A stretch of 64,000 nucleotides of DNA. Origin: Terriglobia bacterium (lineage in GTDB: Bacteria > Acidobacteriota > Terriglobia > Terriglobales > Acidobacteriaceae). The notes under the pieces are model-generated. The model saw nothing but the letters and a program-made list of their open reading frames with translations. It was not told the DNA's origin and made no database searches. This document shows positions 34,101 to 41,301 of the stretch, in pieces (the stretch's first letter is position 1; each line of letters begins with the position of its first letter). Location of the stretch: contig JAIQFC010000005.1 of assembly GCA_020073465.1 (NCBI GenBank), forward strand, positions 186,001 through 250,000, written 5' to 3'. A program made the translations under genes and the position numbers.

Positions 34101-34335
34101 GGACGAAAACCGCCATCAGCGATGCGACACCAAGCACACCGAGCATGGGAACCAGTCGGTGCGCCAGTACGGGGTGACGCCCCGTCATCGCGGGGCTGAG
34201 CCTCAGCACGAGCAACGCCGTCGCACAAGCCAGCGTCGACACAGCGACCAGCCAGCACGCCGCCCAGGTCAGCCGCCGGTGTGCATAAGAGAGGTTGTAG
34301 ATTTTGAGTTCCTGACTATTGCGAAGTAGGCCCAT
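31171..34335 (-). CDS. Large membrane-anchored TPR protein
   Basis: About 1055 residues. Four hydrophobic helices occupy residues ~20-165 (WAACWLVAVSTLACATALLVL, VLGVASLMAVFVLWA, and two more). A mixed alpha/beta domain follows (RIVILSFANCTGDDTLKATVEGIAPRLLNELCRLTEL...), reminiscent of the N-terminal TolB/FlgO-type domain found in cyclase and TPR sensors. The remaining ~700 residues are tetratricopeptide repeats, for example FARNYYNLGIVYRDLQIPESA, AYYALAFEAQKSNRLEDA and YIHFRFGRFLMDRGKYGPA-like units. It probably acts as a scaffold or sensor with its TPR arm in one compartment. The start at 34335 is supported by GGAGGAA 5 bases upstream; the frame opens 12 codons earlier without such a site. 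Confidence 0.85.
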   Translation of the reverse strand: MGLLRNSQELKIYNLSYAHRRLTWAACWLVAVSTLACATALLVLRLSPAMTGRHPVLAHRLVPMLGVLGVASLMAVFVLWAYSGWYSVHFRYVAWWIARTLGTLRRWALTGWRAALILCSGVMVLRWVHWWRTSKPPHPFLELLDAGSVVRTLAWSGLLVVVWWAYQARKRIVILSFANCTGDDTLKATVEGIAPRLLNELCRLTELYSVTDEARPGARQAKEAGLPGINVQDVGEALEGVVSADSKMKLGANVEIPVGALVATVGRIVQGPRLSGSLHKEGNSLVLIARIVGGERSGSWRINYGDLDDGEATGSATAIRMVEQLAYRVFTHVVRTGSPRWRAVRCYSEGLRIYRDQLRSSKDRKLRLYKAEKAFIQALAEDSEFARNYYNLGIVYRDLQIPESARTAFRSATERDPGFSAAYYALAFEAQKSNRLEDATRLCEQVLFLQPKDAQAWRLKGLAERESGREATQFQRSHEIAAALAWRALCRSAWTGWQGDVMGVARDCLTELAEVRADLHDSSAAAVFGQGLYLDPTFAYLHFRFGRFLMDRGKYGPAVQSFRRALRTQDRFQGWAYLAKVQADLFRKSGKAADRSAALDACKSAMNCPSGASEQTLDLVEQVYTQIGLHPIPERPDVVIAIRSGRACPRNLRRWDWARAFVEMKHGHRYLRRNKPARAAECFRNAIQDLRQRYPNEIQATELYSSLTTAYQRDGRMDEALQSAKEAVKLAPDSVTVRSLLGDVYYELHDYEHAESEWQTSLDLDPNQPVVLRKIADSYISRGVNILRIEARRQAFSRVIRLLGQALEISDRTLDLAWLHFWLGRFHNELLEFDPAIQHFNMAKSMGCKPAETRIYLGWTYLGARAYTDAEATFGEASAEVKKLLKAGQSGKKPTSIIADDMPTNDLLSQVYLGRAWSYAERGANLQQAQDLVRRATWPISQLDVLRQPIFTGTQHHCLGLVRLREGATLEAVQELETAVKMQPSFCCSYFRLAQAYLARADSDLPGRAQLLTKARERCLDARQADLREEHKEDIAALLRQLDALQALPAAKAA

Positions 34336-34664
34336 ACTTGTTCCTCCTTCAACACTGCTCCTACTCGCCACCGCGCAGGAGACTTGGAGCCCGCCTGGGA
34401 ACCTCTGATTCCGTCAGAAACAGAAGACTGGCACCCGGGCTCGCGACGGGGGGACGCACTCCCCGGGGAGATGCGCATTTTACTCCGCAAAACCTCAGTT
34501 CGGATATCACTAAAAACCGAGTCGGAGTACTCGCTCGAGAAGGAAGTTGCGATGTGCGTTTTGCTGGGAATGAGTGGGGTGTGGAAACAGCGCACGCAAC
34601 CGTAAACTCAACCCGGGGATGTCATGGATTTCACCGGTCCATGTCTGCCCGGCTTGGAAATCCA
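34336..34664. other. Gap between the TPR protein and the TolB-type regulator
   Basis: 329 bases. It carries the ribosome binding site of the TPR gene (34341-34347) and presumably its promoter. No further gene, repeat of the dispersed families or RNA motif was recognised. GC content dips near 34490-34570. Confidence 0.45.
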
Positions 34665-36911
34665 TCAAAAGTTTTCCAGCATCCAAACGTTCGAACTGCC
34701 GCTGGCTTCCCAGATCGCCAGGTGCCGGCCATCCGGAGACGGTATCGCCCAGCCCAGCATCATCTTGTCTTCTTCCAGCACCGGCTTCGCTTTGCCCTGC
34801 AGGTCCACGTTCAGCAGCGCCCGCTTCCCGGCATTGGTGTAGACCGACACCCACATGCTCTTGCCGTCCGGGGCCCAGTCAAAACAGCAGATGCCGCTCC
34901 AGCCAGGCACTCGTATGTTCCGCTCGCTGTAGTCCGCCAGCGAAAGCAGCCGGATCGTCGGGTCACCCGACGCTGCAGCCTTCTTCGACATGGCCAGCGT
35001 CCGTCCGTCCGGCGACAGCGTCCAGTTGAAGTCGTAATAGTTATCGCTCTGGGTTCGGGCCTTCAGCAGCTCTTGTGGCTGCCCCTTCACCGGATCGAAA
35101 CGGTAGAATCTCTCCTCTGCCTCTCCCACTTCGCTGAAGATGCACAGCGTCGATGGCAGCCGCGCACACTGAAGGTTGCTGATCCCCAGCGATTCCAGGA
35201 CAAATTCGGGCGGGCCTCCCGCCAGCGGCGCTCGCATCAGCCGCACTTTCCTCGCGGTCTCTCCCAACTTAGGCGTGATGAGATAGACGATCGACTTTCC
35301 ATCTGGCGTTAACCGCGGAATGCTCAGCGCTTCCTTTCCACCCAGCAACAGTTCCGGTGTGGCCTGATCGACGCCTTGTCGGAAGATGTGAGCTGTTCCG
35401 TCGCGGTCCGACATGAACAGGATCGACTTGCCGTCCGGAGTCCACGAGTAGGGGAAGTCTTCCCGCTCGTCGAGAGTCAGGCGTCGCGGCTCGCTCAAAC
35501 GCGTCCCTTGCGGATTCAATTCGGTGACGTACACGTCGGGTTGCCGGGTCTGTTTGAAGAAGGCCAGCCGCTTCCCATCCGCGGTGATGCTGACCCCTCC
35601 CGCAAATCCCGATTCACTCGTGAGACGTATCGCGGGCCCGGACAGATGCGCCCGCCCATCGAATGGTGCCGACCAGAGATTGGAATCATTCTGATTGGGC
35701 GGCGGTTCGGCTAGCGAGTAGATCAGGCGTCCCGGAGCCCACGCCAGCGCCGCTCCCAGTCTCGGATCGGAGAGCAGCACCTCCGATTTTCCGCTGCTCA
35801 AATTCCGCAACTCGATGAAGGAGTGCATTCGACTATAGGCAGGCTCAAACCGAGATCGCACATACGCCAGACTCGTCCCGTCCGGCGACCAGACGATGCC
35901 CCCGTACTCATACCCCGGCTCGCCCACTTCCTTCCGCGGATTTTGTCCGTCACTCTGCATTCGCCATAACTCCTGCTGGCCGGACACCCCGCGCACGAAG
36001 GCAATCTGCGACCCATCGGGCGAGACCGACGCCCGGAATCCCTCATCGATCAGCTTGCGTGGGGTTCCACCCAGGACAGAGATTTCCCACAGACTCTGCT
36101 CTTCGTGTGCACTCGCCACCCAGCCCACCACCAGGTGAACCCCGTCCGGGAACCAGCTCAGCGGTCTGGCGTCGAAGCCCCCATCCGGGGCCCAGCTCGG
36201 TGCGTTCGAGTCGAACCCGGCGGGCAGCGGTACGGGATGGGTCTCCCCTGTCTCGATTTGCCGCAGGTAGAACCCGGTCTTGTCGGCAAAGGCCAGATAC
36301 TTGCCGTCCGATGAAATGACACCGCCGATCACCGGAGCTTCCGAAGGGTTCGCCGTCAGTCGCTTCGGAGTCGCTGCCTGGTGGGACGGGTTGCCGCGTC
36401 CCAGCCACAACCCCACTGCAACCCCCGCCAGCACCATGACCACTGCCGCCCCGGCAATCTGCCACTTCCCGATTGACCTGTGGACCCCCGGGACGGGCGC
36501 CACGAGTTCCGGCACTAAATGGGAACCGTTGACCGGAGCCAGGAACCGGTAGCCGCGCCTCGCCACCGTTTCCACAAAGCGCGGATTCTCCGCCGCATCT
36601 CCCAGCGCATTTCGCAGCCGCTTGATGGCCGCATTCAGACTGTGGTCAAAGTCGACAAACGTGTCGGCCGGCCACAGTCGATTGCGCAGGTCTTCCCGGG
36701 TCACAACCTCCCCGGGTCTTTCCAAAAGGAGAGCCAGAATCTGGAAGGGTTGCTCCTGCAGCTTGACCTTCAGCCCACTCCGCCGCAGCTCTCCGGCATG
36801 CAGATCGATTTCGAACGCGCCAAAGCGTCGCGTGCGTGATTCTCCACTCTCCGGCACGTTTGGGCTCCCCACGGGCCCGGAGTTTAGCACCTTCACAATC
36901 CCGCTTCCCAT
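34665..36911 (-). CDS. Winged-helix DNA-binding protein with membrane helix and TolB/WD40-like propeller
   Basis: 748 residues in three parts. Residues ~28-118 are an OmpR/CadC-type winged helix (FGAFEIDLHAGELRRSGLKVKLQEQPFQIL, then VVTREDLRNRLWP, then FVDFDHSLNAAIKRLRNAL and FVETVARRGYRFLAPV). One membrane helix follows near 148-170 (IAGAAVVMVLAGVAVGLWLG). The remainder is a periplasmic-side propeller of PD40/TolB repeats with recurrent 'WxPDGxxL' strands (WSPDGTSLAYV, WTPDGKSILFM, LSPDGRTLAM). This CadC-like layout, common in Acidobacteriota, suggests a one-component regulator that senses outside the membrane. Targets are unknown; the divergent metzincin gene is a candidate. Confidence 0.92.
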   Translation of the reverse strand: MGSGIVKVLNSGPVGSPNVPESGESRTRRFGAFEIDLHAGELRRSGLKVKLQEQPFQILALLLERPGEVVTREDLRNRLWPADTFVDFDHSLNAAIKRLRNALGDAAENPRFVETVARRGYRFLAPVNGSHLVPELVAPVPGVHRSIGKWQIAGAAVVMVLAGVAVGLWLGRGNPSHQAATPKRLTANPSEAPVIGGVISSDGKYLAFADKTGFYLRQIETGETHPVPLPAGFDSNAPSWAPDGGFDARPLSWFPDGVHLVVGWVASAHEEQSLWEISVLGGTPRKLIDEGFRASVSPDGSQIAFVRGVSGQQELWRMQSDGQNPRKEVGEPGYEYGGIVWSPDGTSLAYVRSRFEPAYSRMHSFIELRNLSSGKSEVLLSDPRLGAALAWAPGRLIYSLAEPPPNQNDSNLWSAPFDGRAHLSGPAIRLTSESGFAGGVSITADGKRLAFFKQTRQPDVYVTELNPQGTRLSEPRRLTLDEREDFPYSWTPDGKSILFMSDRDGTAHIFRQGVDQATPELLLGGKEALSIPRLTPDGKSIVYLITPKLGETARKVRLMRAPLAGGPPEFVLESLGISNLQCARLPSTLCIFSEVGEAEERFYRFDPVKGQPQELLKARTQSDNYYDFNWTLSPDGRTLAMSKKAAASGDPTIRLLSLADYSERNIRVPGWSGICCFDWAPDGKSMWVSVYTNAGKRALLNVDLQGKAKPVLEEDKMMLGWAIPSPDGRHLAIWEASGSSNVWMLENF

Positions 36912-37044
36912 GTCACAGAACCCCGTAACTGTTTGACGTTAACCCGCTTATCTCGTCACCCACATTTCACCCCTGCGTTACCGGCAAAGCCTTGAGGCAC
37001 CCGCACCGCCGGGCCACCTTTCTCTCAGTACGGGGGAAGTGGCA

Positions 37045-37698
37045 ATGGGGTTCAAACTTAAGACGCTCTCGGCGCTGGTTCTGATCCTGATAACCGGGGC
37101 CGGACTAACTTTGGCTCAGGCAGATGGCCGCAACATTACGGCCATAACAATCTTCGTCTACAACGACGCTCACGTCTCTCACTCCGAGTTGGCCGCGGCC
37201 GAGCGGCAAGCCTCGCTCGTTTTCCGGGAAGCCCGCGTCCCCATCGCCTGGCTGAATTGTGTGGATAACCGCAAGATGAGTGAGGACTGCCACCGCCGGC
37301 TCCAGCCGAATGAATTCGTGGTGCGCATCGTGCCCAAAGGACAGACCTCCAGCGACCTGGTGTTCGGCGTGGCCTTCCTGGCCGAGGACGGCAGCGGCAA
37401 GTACAGCGACGTTTTCTTCGACCGCATCGAGAGCACACGGCACGAAGAGGGCTCCAGCATCGCCAGCCTGCTCAGCGCCGTGACCGCTCACGAGGTCGGC
37501 CACCTGCTCCTCGGCTCCCACGCTCACTCGCCTCTGGGGATCATGGCGCCGCTCTGGACAAAAGCAGACCTGCGCCGCATCGGTATGGGAGCGCTGCGCT
37601 TTACCCCGGACCAGTCCTCCCGCATGCGAGAGCGTATTCAAGAGTGGCAGACGCACGCCGACACTGTCCGGTTGGCCAACGTGCGCAGAATTGATTGA
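37045..37698 (+). CDS. Small secreted metzincin-like zinc metalloprotease
   Basis: About 217 residues with a signal peptide (LSALVLILITGAGLTLAQA). Near residue 155 it has HEVGHLLLGSHAHSPLGIM: HExxHxxxGxxH is the full three-histidine metzincin zinc site with its catalytic Glu, and the Met of GIM, six residues on, is the right kind of residue for the Met-turn, although closer than in most families. The predicted fold before it (ITIFVYNDAHVSHSELAAAERQASLVF) resembles strands of small metzincins. I did not assign a named subfamily. The ATG at 37045 is preferred over GTG at 37039 because of GGGGGAAG upstream. It is divergent from the TolB-type regulator. Confidence 0.75.
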   Translation: MGFKLKTLSALVLILITGAGLTLAQADGRNITAITIFVYNDAHVSHSELAAAERQASLVFREARVPIAWLNCVDNRKMSEDCHRRLQPNEFVVRIVPKGQTSSDLVFGVAFLAEDGSGKYSDVFFDRIESTRHEEGSSIASLLSAVTAHEVGHLLLGSHAHSPLGIMAPLWTKADLRRIGMGALRFTPDQSSRMRERIQEWQTHADTVRLANVRRID

Positions 37699-37828
37699 GT
37701 GCAGCCGTAGCGCCGCCGTAGTACGGAGGATACCGCCGCCGTCCCGGCGGTTGGGCGTTCTCGCCACCGTGCCGAGAGCAAGGCGCTGTTCGCGACGCAC
37801 CGCTTCGAATGTCAGTAAGGGTAGGAAC

Positions 37829-38791
37829 TTACTTCTGATGTTGGGCCGCATCCATCAGCGGCCGCAGCGCTTCGACCGAAACGCCAAGAGTGCCGCCGGA
37901 GAATCCATCCATGTACGCAGAGTTGATCCCAATTACCTCGCCTCTGGCGTTGAACACCGGGCCACCGCTCCCGCCATGGGCGGTCGGTGCATCGTAAATC
38001 AGCTTGTCGCCCACCACGTCACCCAGATGTCCGCAGGTGGCCGACGGACGAATCAGCGACAGCGCCGCCAGTTCGCTGGCCGCGGTAATGTCGCCGTGGC
38101 GGTAGGCCAGCCGTTCATATATCCCTGTCGGTGATTTCGCCACCATGCCCGCGATCCCCATCGGATAACCGATCACGGTCACCAACTCTCCCGGTGACGA
38201 GGCATTCTTGGCCAGCGGCAGTACTGCCAGGTTTCGCATCTCGGGAGCGTCCTCGGTGCGCAGCACCGCCAGATCGCTGGCAGAAGAGACCGCTGCCGGC
38301 GAAATGCTTACCGCCGTCGGTGATCCCGGAAAGAAGATGACCAGATTCTCCAGCATGGCGGTAGCGCCGCGGTGAATCAACGCTTCAGATTCCTGGTCAC
38401 CATACCACGGTTGGGCCACGTGCCGGTTGGTGGCGATCAGCCCGTCGGCCACGAGAAAGCCCGTGCCCGACACCCGCGCCCGGATCGCCGGCCGCTGGTT
38501 CGCGAAGCCCACTTGATACACGCCGTAGATGTATCCGATGGAGTTGCGGTACCGGTTGAGCACGACGGCGGGCATGGCCTGCTGCTGTTTCAGTTGCTCG
38601 ACCTGCGCGGTCAATTCGTGAACCTGCTGCTGCAGGTCGTTTGGCGGCACACCCAGCGCGGCCATGGGCGCGTAGTAGTGGAACATGGCGACGGCGCCCA
38701 GCAGCAGCACGAATGCAAGCACCGCCTGCACCATCTGCTGCCAGCTCTCGCAGACTTCGTTCGATTCCTGCGGAATCTCCGGTTCAGCCAT
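37829..38791 (-). CDS. Membrane-anchored trypsin-like (S1C) serine protease
   Basis: 320 residues. One N-terminal membrane helix (MVQAVLAFVLLLGAVAMFHYY) and a coiled coil (LQQQVHELTAQVEQLKQQQ) precede a chymotrypsin-fold domain. The triad is visible: His in IATNRHVAQ, Asp in SSASDLAVLRT and Ser in HGGSGGPVFNARG. GELVTVIGYPMG is the usual strand before the active-site loop. No PDZ domain follows, unlike DegP. It should work in the periplasm, tethered and oligomerised by the coiled coil. Two cysteines are present in the domain region. Its substrate is unknown. Confidence 0.9.
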   Translation of the reverse strand: MAEPEIPQESNEVCESWQQMVQAVLAFVLLLGAVAMFHYYAPMAALGVPPNDLQQQVHELTAQVEQLKQQQAMPAVVLNRYRNSIGYIYGVYQVGFANQRPAIRARVSGTGFLVADGLIATNRHVAQPWYGDQESEALIHRGATAMLENLVIFFPGSPTAVSISPAAVSSASDLAVLRTEDAPEMRNLAVLPLAKNASSPGELVTVIGYPMGIAGMVAKSPTGIYERLAYRHGDITAASELAALSLIRPSATCGHLGDVVGDKLIYDAPTAHGGSGGPVFNARGEVIGINSAYMDGFSGGTLGVSVEALRPLMDAAQHQK

Positions 38792-38857
38792 GTGCTTGTC
38801 GAACGTATCCTGTTGGTTCTGTGGGTGTTACGAACGCACTTTCAACCGCGTCCGGCC

Positions 38858-38905
38858 GTCATCCTGAGCGCAGCCGTTCTTCTGGCGGAGCGAAGGATCT
38901 GGCGT
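38858..38905. repeat. GTCATCCTGA-type intergenic repeat
   Basis: GTCATCCTGAGCGCAGCCGT, then TCTTCTGGCGGAGCGAAG and GATCTGGCGTG. It differs from the copies at 24382 and 39812 at a few central positions where the small stem lies. Confidence 0.85.
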
Positions 38906-39050
38906 GCATCGTCAACCTACTCGCACGCGCACGTATCAGTAGCCGGGATGGCTATCTTCGCCCGGCCGGCGCGGCTTTGCCACGGTACGGAAGATGATGT
39001 CCAAGCGATATCTAATGTAGTTTGACCAGGGTCTGTAGGGGTTTGTGCGG

Positions 39051-39090
39051 GGACAGCCGCCCTCGGCTGTCCATCCGGGCGGAGCCCGGC
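39051..39090. repeat. Hairpin identical to the purB-upstream hairpin
   Basis: Bases 39051-39072 repeat exactly the 22 bases at 19331-19352 (arms GGACAGCCG/CGGCTGTCC, loop CCCT). A second stem CCGGGC-GGA-GCCCGG (39075-39089) follows, taking the place of the GCCGAGC stem at 19355. Confidence 0.85.
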
Positions 39091-39182
39091 AGGAGGCATG
39101 ATCAGTTTGATGAACTTGTCCGACCCGCTACCACTCGGCTCCAATGCAGGCAACAAGCAAAAGCGGGATCGGCAAGGCCCCA

Positions 39183-39262
39183 GCCCCGAAGGGGGCGGGA
39201 TTCATTAGCCCGGGGCGTAAGCCCCGGGTAGGACCCAAGAAGGAATGAGTCCCGCAAGGGAC
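39183..39262. repeat. Composite hairpin element
   Basis: GCCCC-GAA-GGGGGC (39183-39196), CCCGGGGC-GTAA-GCCCCGGG (39209-39228) and GTCCC-GCAA-GGGAC (39249-39262) stand in a row. The layout parallels the composite at 11795-11862. Confidence 0.7.
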
Positions 39263-39330
39263 GGCACAACCGCTGCACGCGATGTCCGCAAACCCCCACT
39301 CACCCGCCGCGATGACGCCGACCGGCGTCT

Positions 39331-39690
39331 CTACACGCGCTCCAATTCCCGGTGCGTGCGCTCGTTCACGATGTTCCCCGTGTTCAGCGTCGATGCCGGC
39401 TCGAACAGCAGGAACCAGCACTCCTCCTCCGCCACCGGTCGGTGCTCCACCCCGCGCGGCACCACGATAAACTCGCCTTCCTCAATCCACTCATGCCGGT
39501 CGCGAAACTCCATCCGGAACCGACCTTTCACCACCAGAAACATCTCATCTTCATTCTCATGATGATGAAACACGAACTCCCCGATGATCTTGTCCAGCTT
39601 CACATGCTGCCCGTTGAGCTCAGCCGCAATGTAAGGCTTCCAGTATTCCGAAATCTTCGAAAACTTCTCAGCGATGTTGACTTTGGACAT
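39331..39690 (-). CDS. Cupin domain protein
   Basis: A 119-residue single-domain cupin. Motif 1 reads FVFHHHENEDEMFLVVKGRFRME (two metal-binding His and the Glu), and motif 2 reads GEFIVVPRGVEHRPVAEE with the final His. SKVNIAEKFSKISEYWKPYIAAELNGQHVKL before it is typical of the small 'YhhW/ManC-like cupin_2' proteins found beside stress genes. It probably binds a divalent metal; the reaction is unknown. The start at 39690 has GAGGG 5 bases upstream; the frame is open further but lacks a site. Confidence 0.9.
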   Translation of the reverse strand: MSKVNIAEKFSKISEYWKPYIAAELNGQHVKLDKIIGEFVFHHHENEDEMFLVVKGRFRMEFRDRHEWIEEGEFIVVPRGVEHRPVAEEECWFLLFEPASTLNTGNIVNERTHRELERV

Positions 39691-39811
39691 GGTGCCCTCG
39701 ACGTGGGATTCTTTGCAGGGGTGCGAAGTCTGTTTGATTTTGGTGCCCGCGCAAAAGTCGCACAAAATCATCTCGCGGCTCTTGAACGCGGCGCGAATGA
39801 AAATCGACGGC

Positions 39812-39885
39812 GTCATCCTGAGCGCAGCCGCTCTTCAGGCGGAGCGAAGAGCCCGCCCTGAGCGAAGCCGAAGGGATCTGGCGTG
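39812..39885. repeat. GTCATCCTGA-type repeat, long form
   Basis: GTCATCCTGAGCGCAGCCGC, TCTTCAGGCGGAGCGAAG, then AGCCCGCCCTGAGCGAAG and GGGATCTGGCGTG. The same long form, with the extra 'GCCCTGAGCGAAG' module, occurs at 24382-24455. Confidence 0.85.
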
Positions 39886-39930
39886 AAGCGTTCCAGCTTC
39901 CGGAGTCCTTTCGATGCGGGACAGCCCCAG

Positions 39931-39967
39931 TTGACAATCTCGTTGGTATATATCACAATATATACCA
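39931..39967 (+). promoter_or_regulatory. vapBC promoter with perfect palindromic operator reaching the start codon
   Basis: A consensus -35 TTGACA (39931-39936) is followed after 17 bases by CACAAT (39954-39959) as -10. The -10 lies at the centre of a perfect inverted repeat with 10-bp arms TGGTATATAT (39944-39953) and ATATATACCA (39958-39967) around CACA. The final A is the first base of the vapB ATG. Binding of a VapBC complex here would cover both promoter and start codon, and the mRNA would be almost leaderless. Confidence 0.8.
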
Positions 39968-40209
39968 TGCCAAAGACCGCCAAACTCTTCCGCAATGGCC
40001 GCAGCCAGGCGGTCCGCCTGCCCTCCGAATACCGTTTCGAGGGCTCGGAGGTCTACGTTCGCCGCGACCCCGCAACCGGCGACGTCATCCTCTCCCGCCG
40101 CCCTGAATCCTGGAAAGATTTCTTCGAGTTGATGAAGACGATTGAAGTGCCCAAGGACTTCCTGGCCGACCGCAAAGACGCTCCGCCTCAGAAGCGCCGA
40201 TTGTTCTAA
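39967..40209 (+). CDS. vapB: VapB-type antitoxin (AbrB/SpoVT fold)
   Basis: An 80-residue antitoxin. The N-terminal swapped-hairpin domain is [20 protein letters not shown], then [22 protein letters not shown], as in VapB/MazE. The C-terminal part ([22 protein letters not shown]...) wraps the toxin. It binds its own operator through the N-terminal domain and neutralises the PIN toxin encoded next. The stop and the toxin start are directly adjacent. A longer frame upstream is open, but the ATG at 39967 fits the family. Confidence 0.92.
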   Translation: MPKTAKLFRNGRSQAVRLPSEYRFEGSEVYVRRDPATGDVILSRRPESWKDFFELMKTIEVPKDFLADRKDAPPQKRRLF

Positions 40210-40617
40210 ATGCCTCCCAGCTACCTGCTCGACACCAACACCGCCAGCTACGTCATCAAAGGAAACTACCCCCATGTCCGGGAGCGACTTATGAAAATCC
40301 CGATGGCCGAGGTCGGGGTCTCTGTAATCACCGAAGCCGAACTTCGCTTTGGCGTCGCACGACTACCGCAAGCGGCAAAGCTGGGCATCGCGGTCGAGGA
40401 ATTCCTGCTGCGCGTCGAGGTGCTCCCCTGGGATTCCGATGCAGCCCAGCATTACGCCCGCCTCAGGGCGGCGCTCGAAGCACACGGCGAGCCCATAGGC
40501 AACCTCGACCTCATGATCGCCGCTCACGCCTTGGCCGCCGACGCCGTGCTGGTCACCAGTGACCGGATCTTCAGCCGTGTAAAGGGCTTGACGGTCGAAG
40601 ACTGGAGGAGACCGTAG
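40210..40617 (+). CDS. vapC: VapC-type PIN-domain toxin
   Basis: A 135-residue PIN ribonuclease. The acidic metal-binding residues are visible: Asp in YLLDTNTASYVIKG, Glu in SVITEAELRFGVA, Asp in PIGNLDLMIAAHALA and the late TSDRIF. VapC toxins cleave tRNA or rRNA when released from VapB. It follows vapB without a gap and should be inactive while bound. The length is typical. Confidence 0.93.
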   Translation: MPPSYLLDTNTASYVIKGNYPHVRERLMKIPMAEVGVSVITEAELRFGVARLPQAAKLGIAVEEFLLRVEVLPWDSDAAQHYARLRAALEAHGEPIGNLDLMIAAHALAADAVLVTSDRIFSRVKGLTVEDWRRP

Positions 40618-40731
40618 AACTGTGCTCTCAGCTGCGGTTGATCTGCTGCCGTAAGCGCTTGATGATTCATAGGGTTGGCTGTTGATCGAGAGATGAGCAG
40701 CTGGCTATTGCACTAAAGTCTGCATCGCGGC

Positions 40732-41217
40732 ATGTTGTCAGGTGTGAAAAGAGCAGCTTTTCTATTCGTCGCACTTGGCCTGCTTGATGCAGTATCAGCA
40801 GCCCAAGAGGTGAGGATTCGCGTTTTGGATGGCAGGAACGGTCGGCCCGTGCGCGACGAGATCAACGTCGATTTCTTCGAGAATGATGAGCGAGGGATCG
40901 ACATTGGTCACAGACATAACTGGAGATGGCTAACCCCGCGGACCGACAAAGACGGCGTCATCCAAGTCCGTCTTGAGCCGACCGACAAGTACATCACCGT
41001 GGAACCAGCTGAAACAATCGATTGTCGACTGAAGAGGAAGGAACGGCCGGATCTCCTTCATCCTCCATTGAGTTCTGTCGCAGAGATCATCCATTCGGGG
41101 ATTGTCTTAGAAAATCATTGCGGTGAGGTCCAGGCGGTTCCTGGTCCGGGGGAGTTAGTCTTTTTTGTGAAACCCCTCCATTGGTGGCAAAAATTCCTGG
41201 GTGGTCTCTTTTCCTAA
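40732..41217 (+). CDS. Secreted protein with transthyretin-like/carboxypeptidase-regulatory-like fold
   Basis: 161 residues, unrecognised as a named family. A signal peptide (AAFLFVALGLLDAVSAAQ) is followed by VRIRVLDGRNGRPVRDEINVDFFE and TDKDGVIQVRLEPTDKYITVEP, the strand pattern of a small beta-sandwich like the regulatory domain of acidobacterial receptors. Two cysteines (IDCRLK, ENHCGEV) could pair. It is probably periplasmic. A hairpin terminator follows at 41260. Confidence 0.65.
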   Translation: MLSGVKRAAFLFVALGLLDAVSAAQEVRIRVLDGRNGRPVRDEINVDFFENDERGIDIGHRHNWRWLTPRTDKDGVIQVRLEPTDKYITVEPAETIDCRLKRKERPDLLHPPLSSVAEIIHSGIVLENHCGEVQAVPGPGELVFFVKPLHWWQKFLGGLFS

Positions 41218-41259
41218 CCGAGGAATCCATGACCTTCCGAATCGATACATAAAGCAAAA

Positions 41260-41286
41260 GCCGCCAGCTTGCGCTGACGGCCTTTT
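41260..41286. terminator. Bidirectional intrinsic terminator
   Basis: Stem GCCGCCAGC / GCTGACGGC (one mismatch) with loop TTGC, flanked by AAAAG on the left and CTTTT on the right. It lies between the convergent secreted-protein gene and clpC and can serve both strands. Confidence 0.8.
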
Positions 41287-41301
41287 CTGAGAACTGAGAG
41301 C

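Larger units (their letters stand above)
38792..39330. other. Repeat-filled intergenic region
   Basis: 539 bases with no gene I can support. At least three repeat elements fill it: a GTCATCCTGA copy (38858-38905), the hairpin identical to the one at 19331 (39051-39072) followed by a CCGGGC/GCCCGG stem, and a composite of hairpins (39183-39262). Confidence 0.65.
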
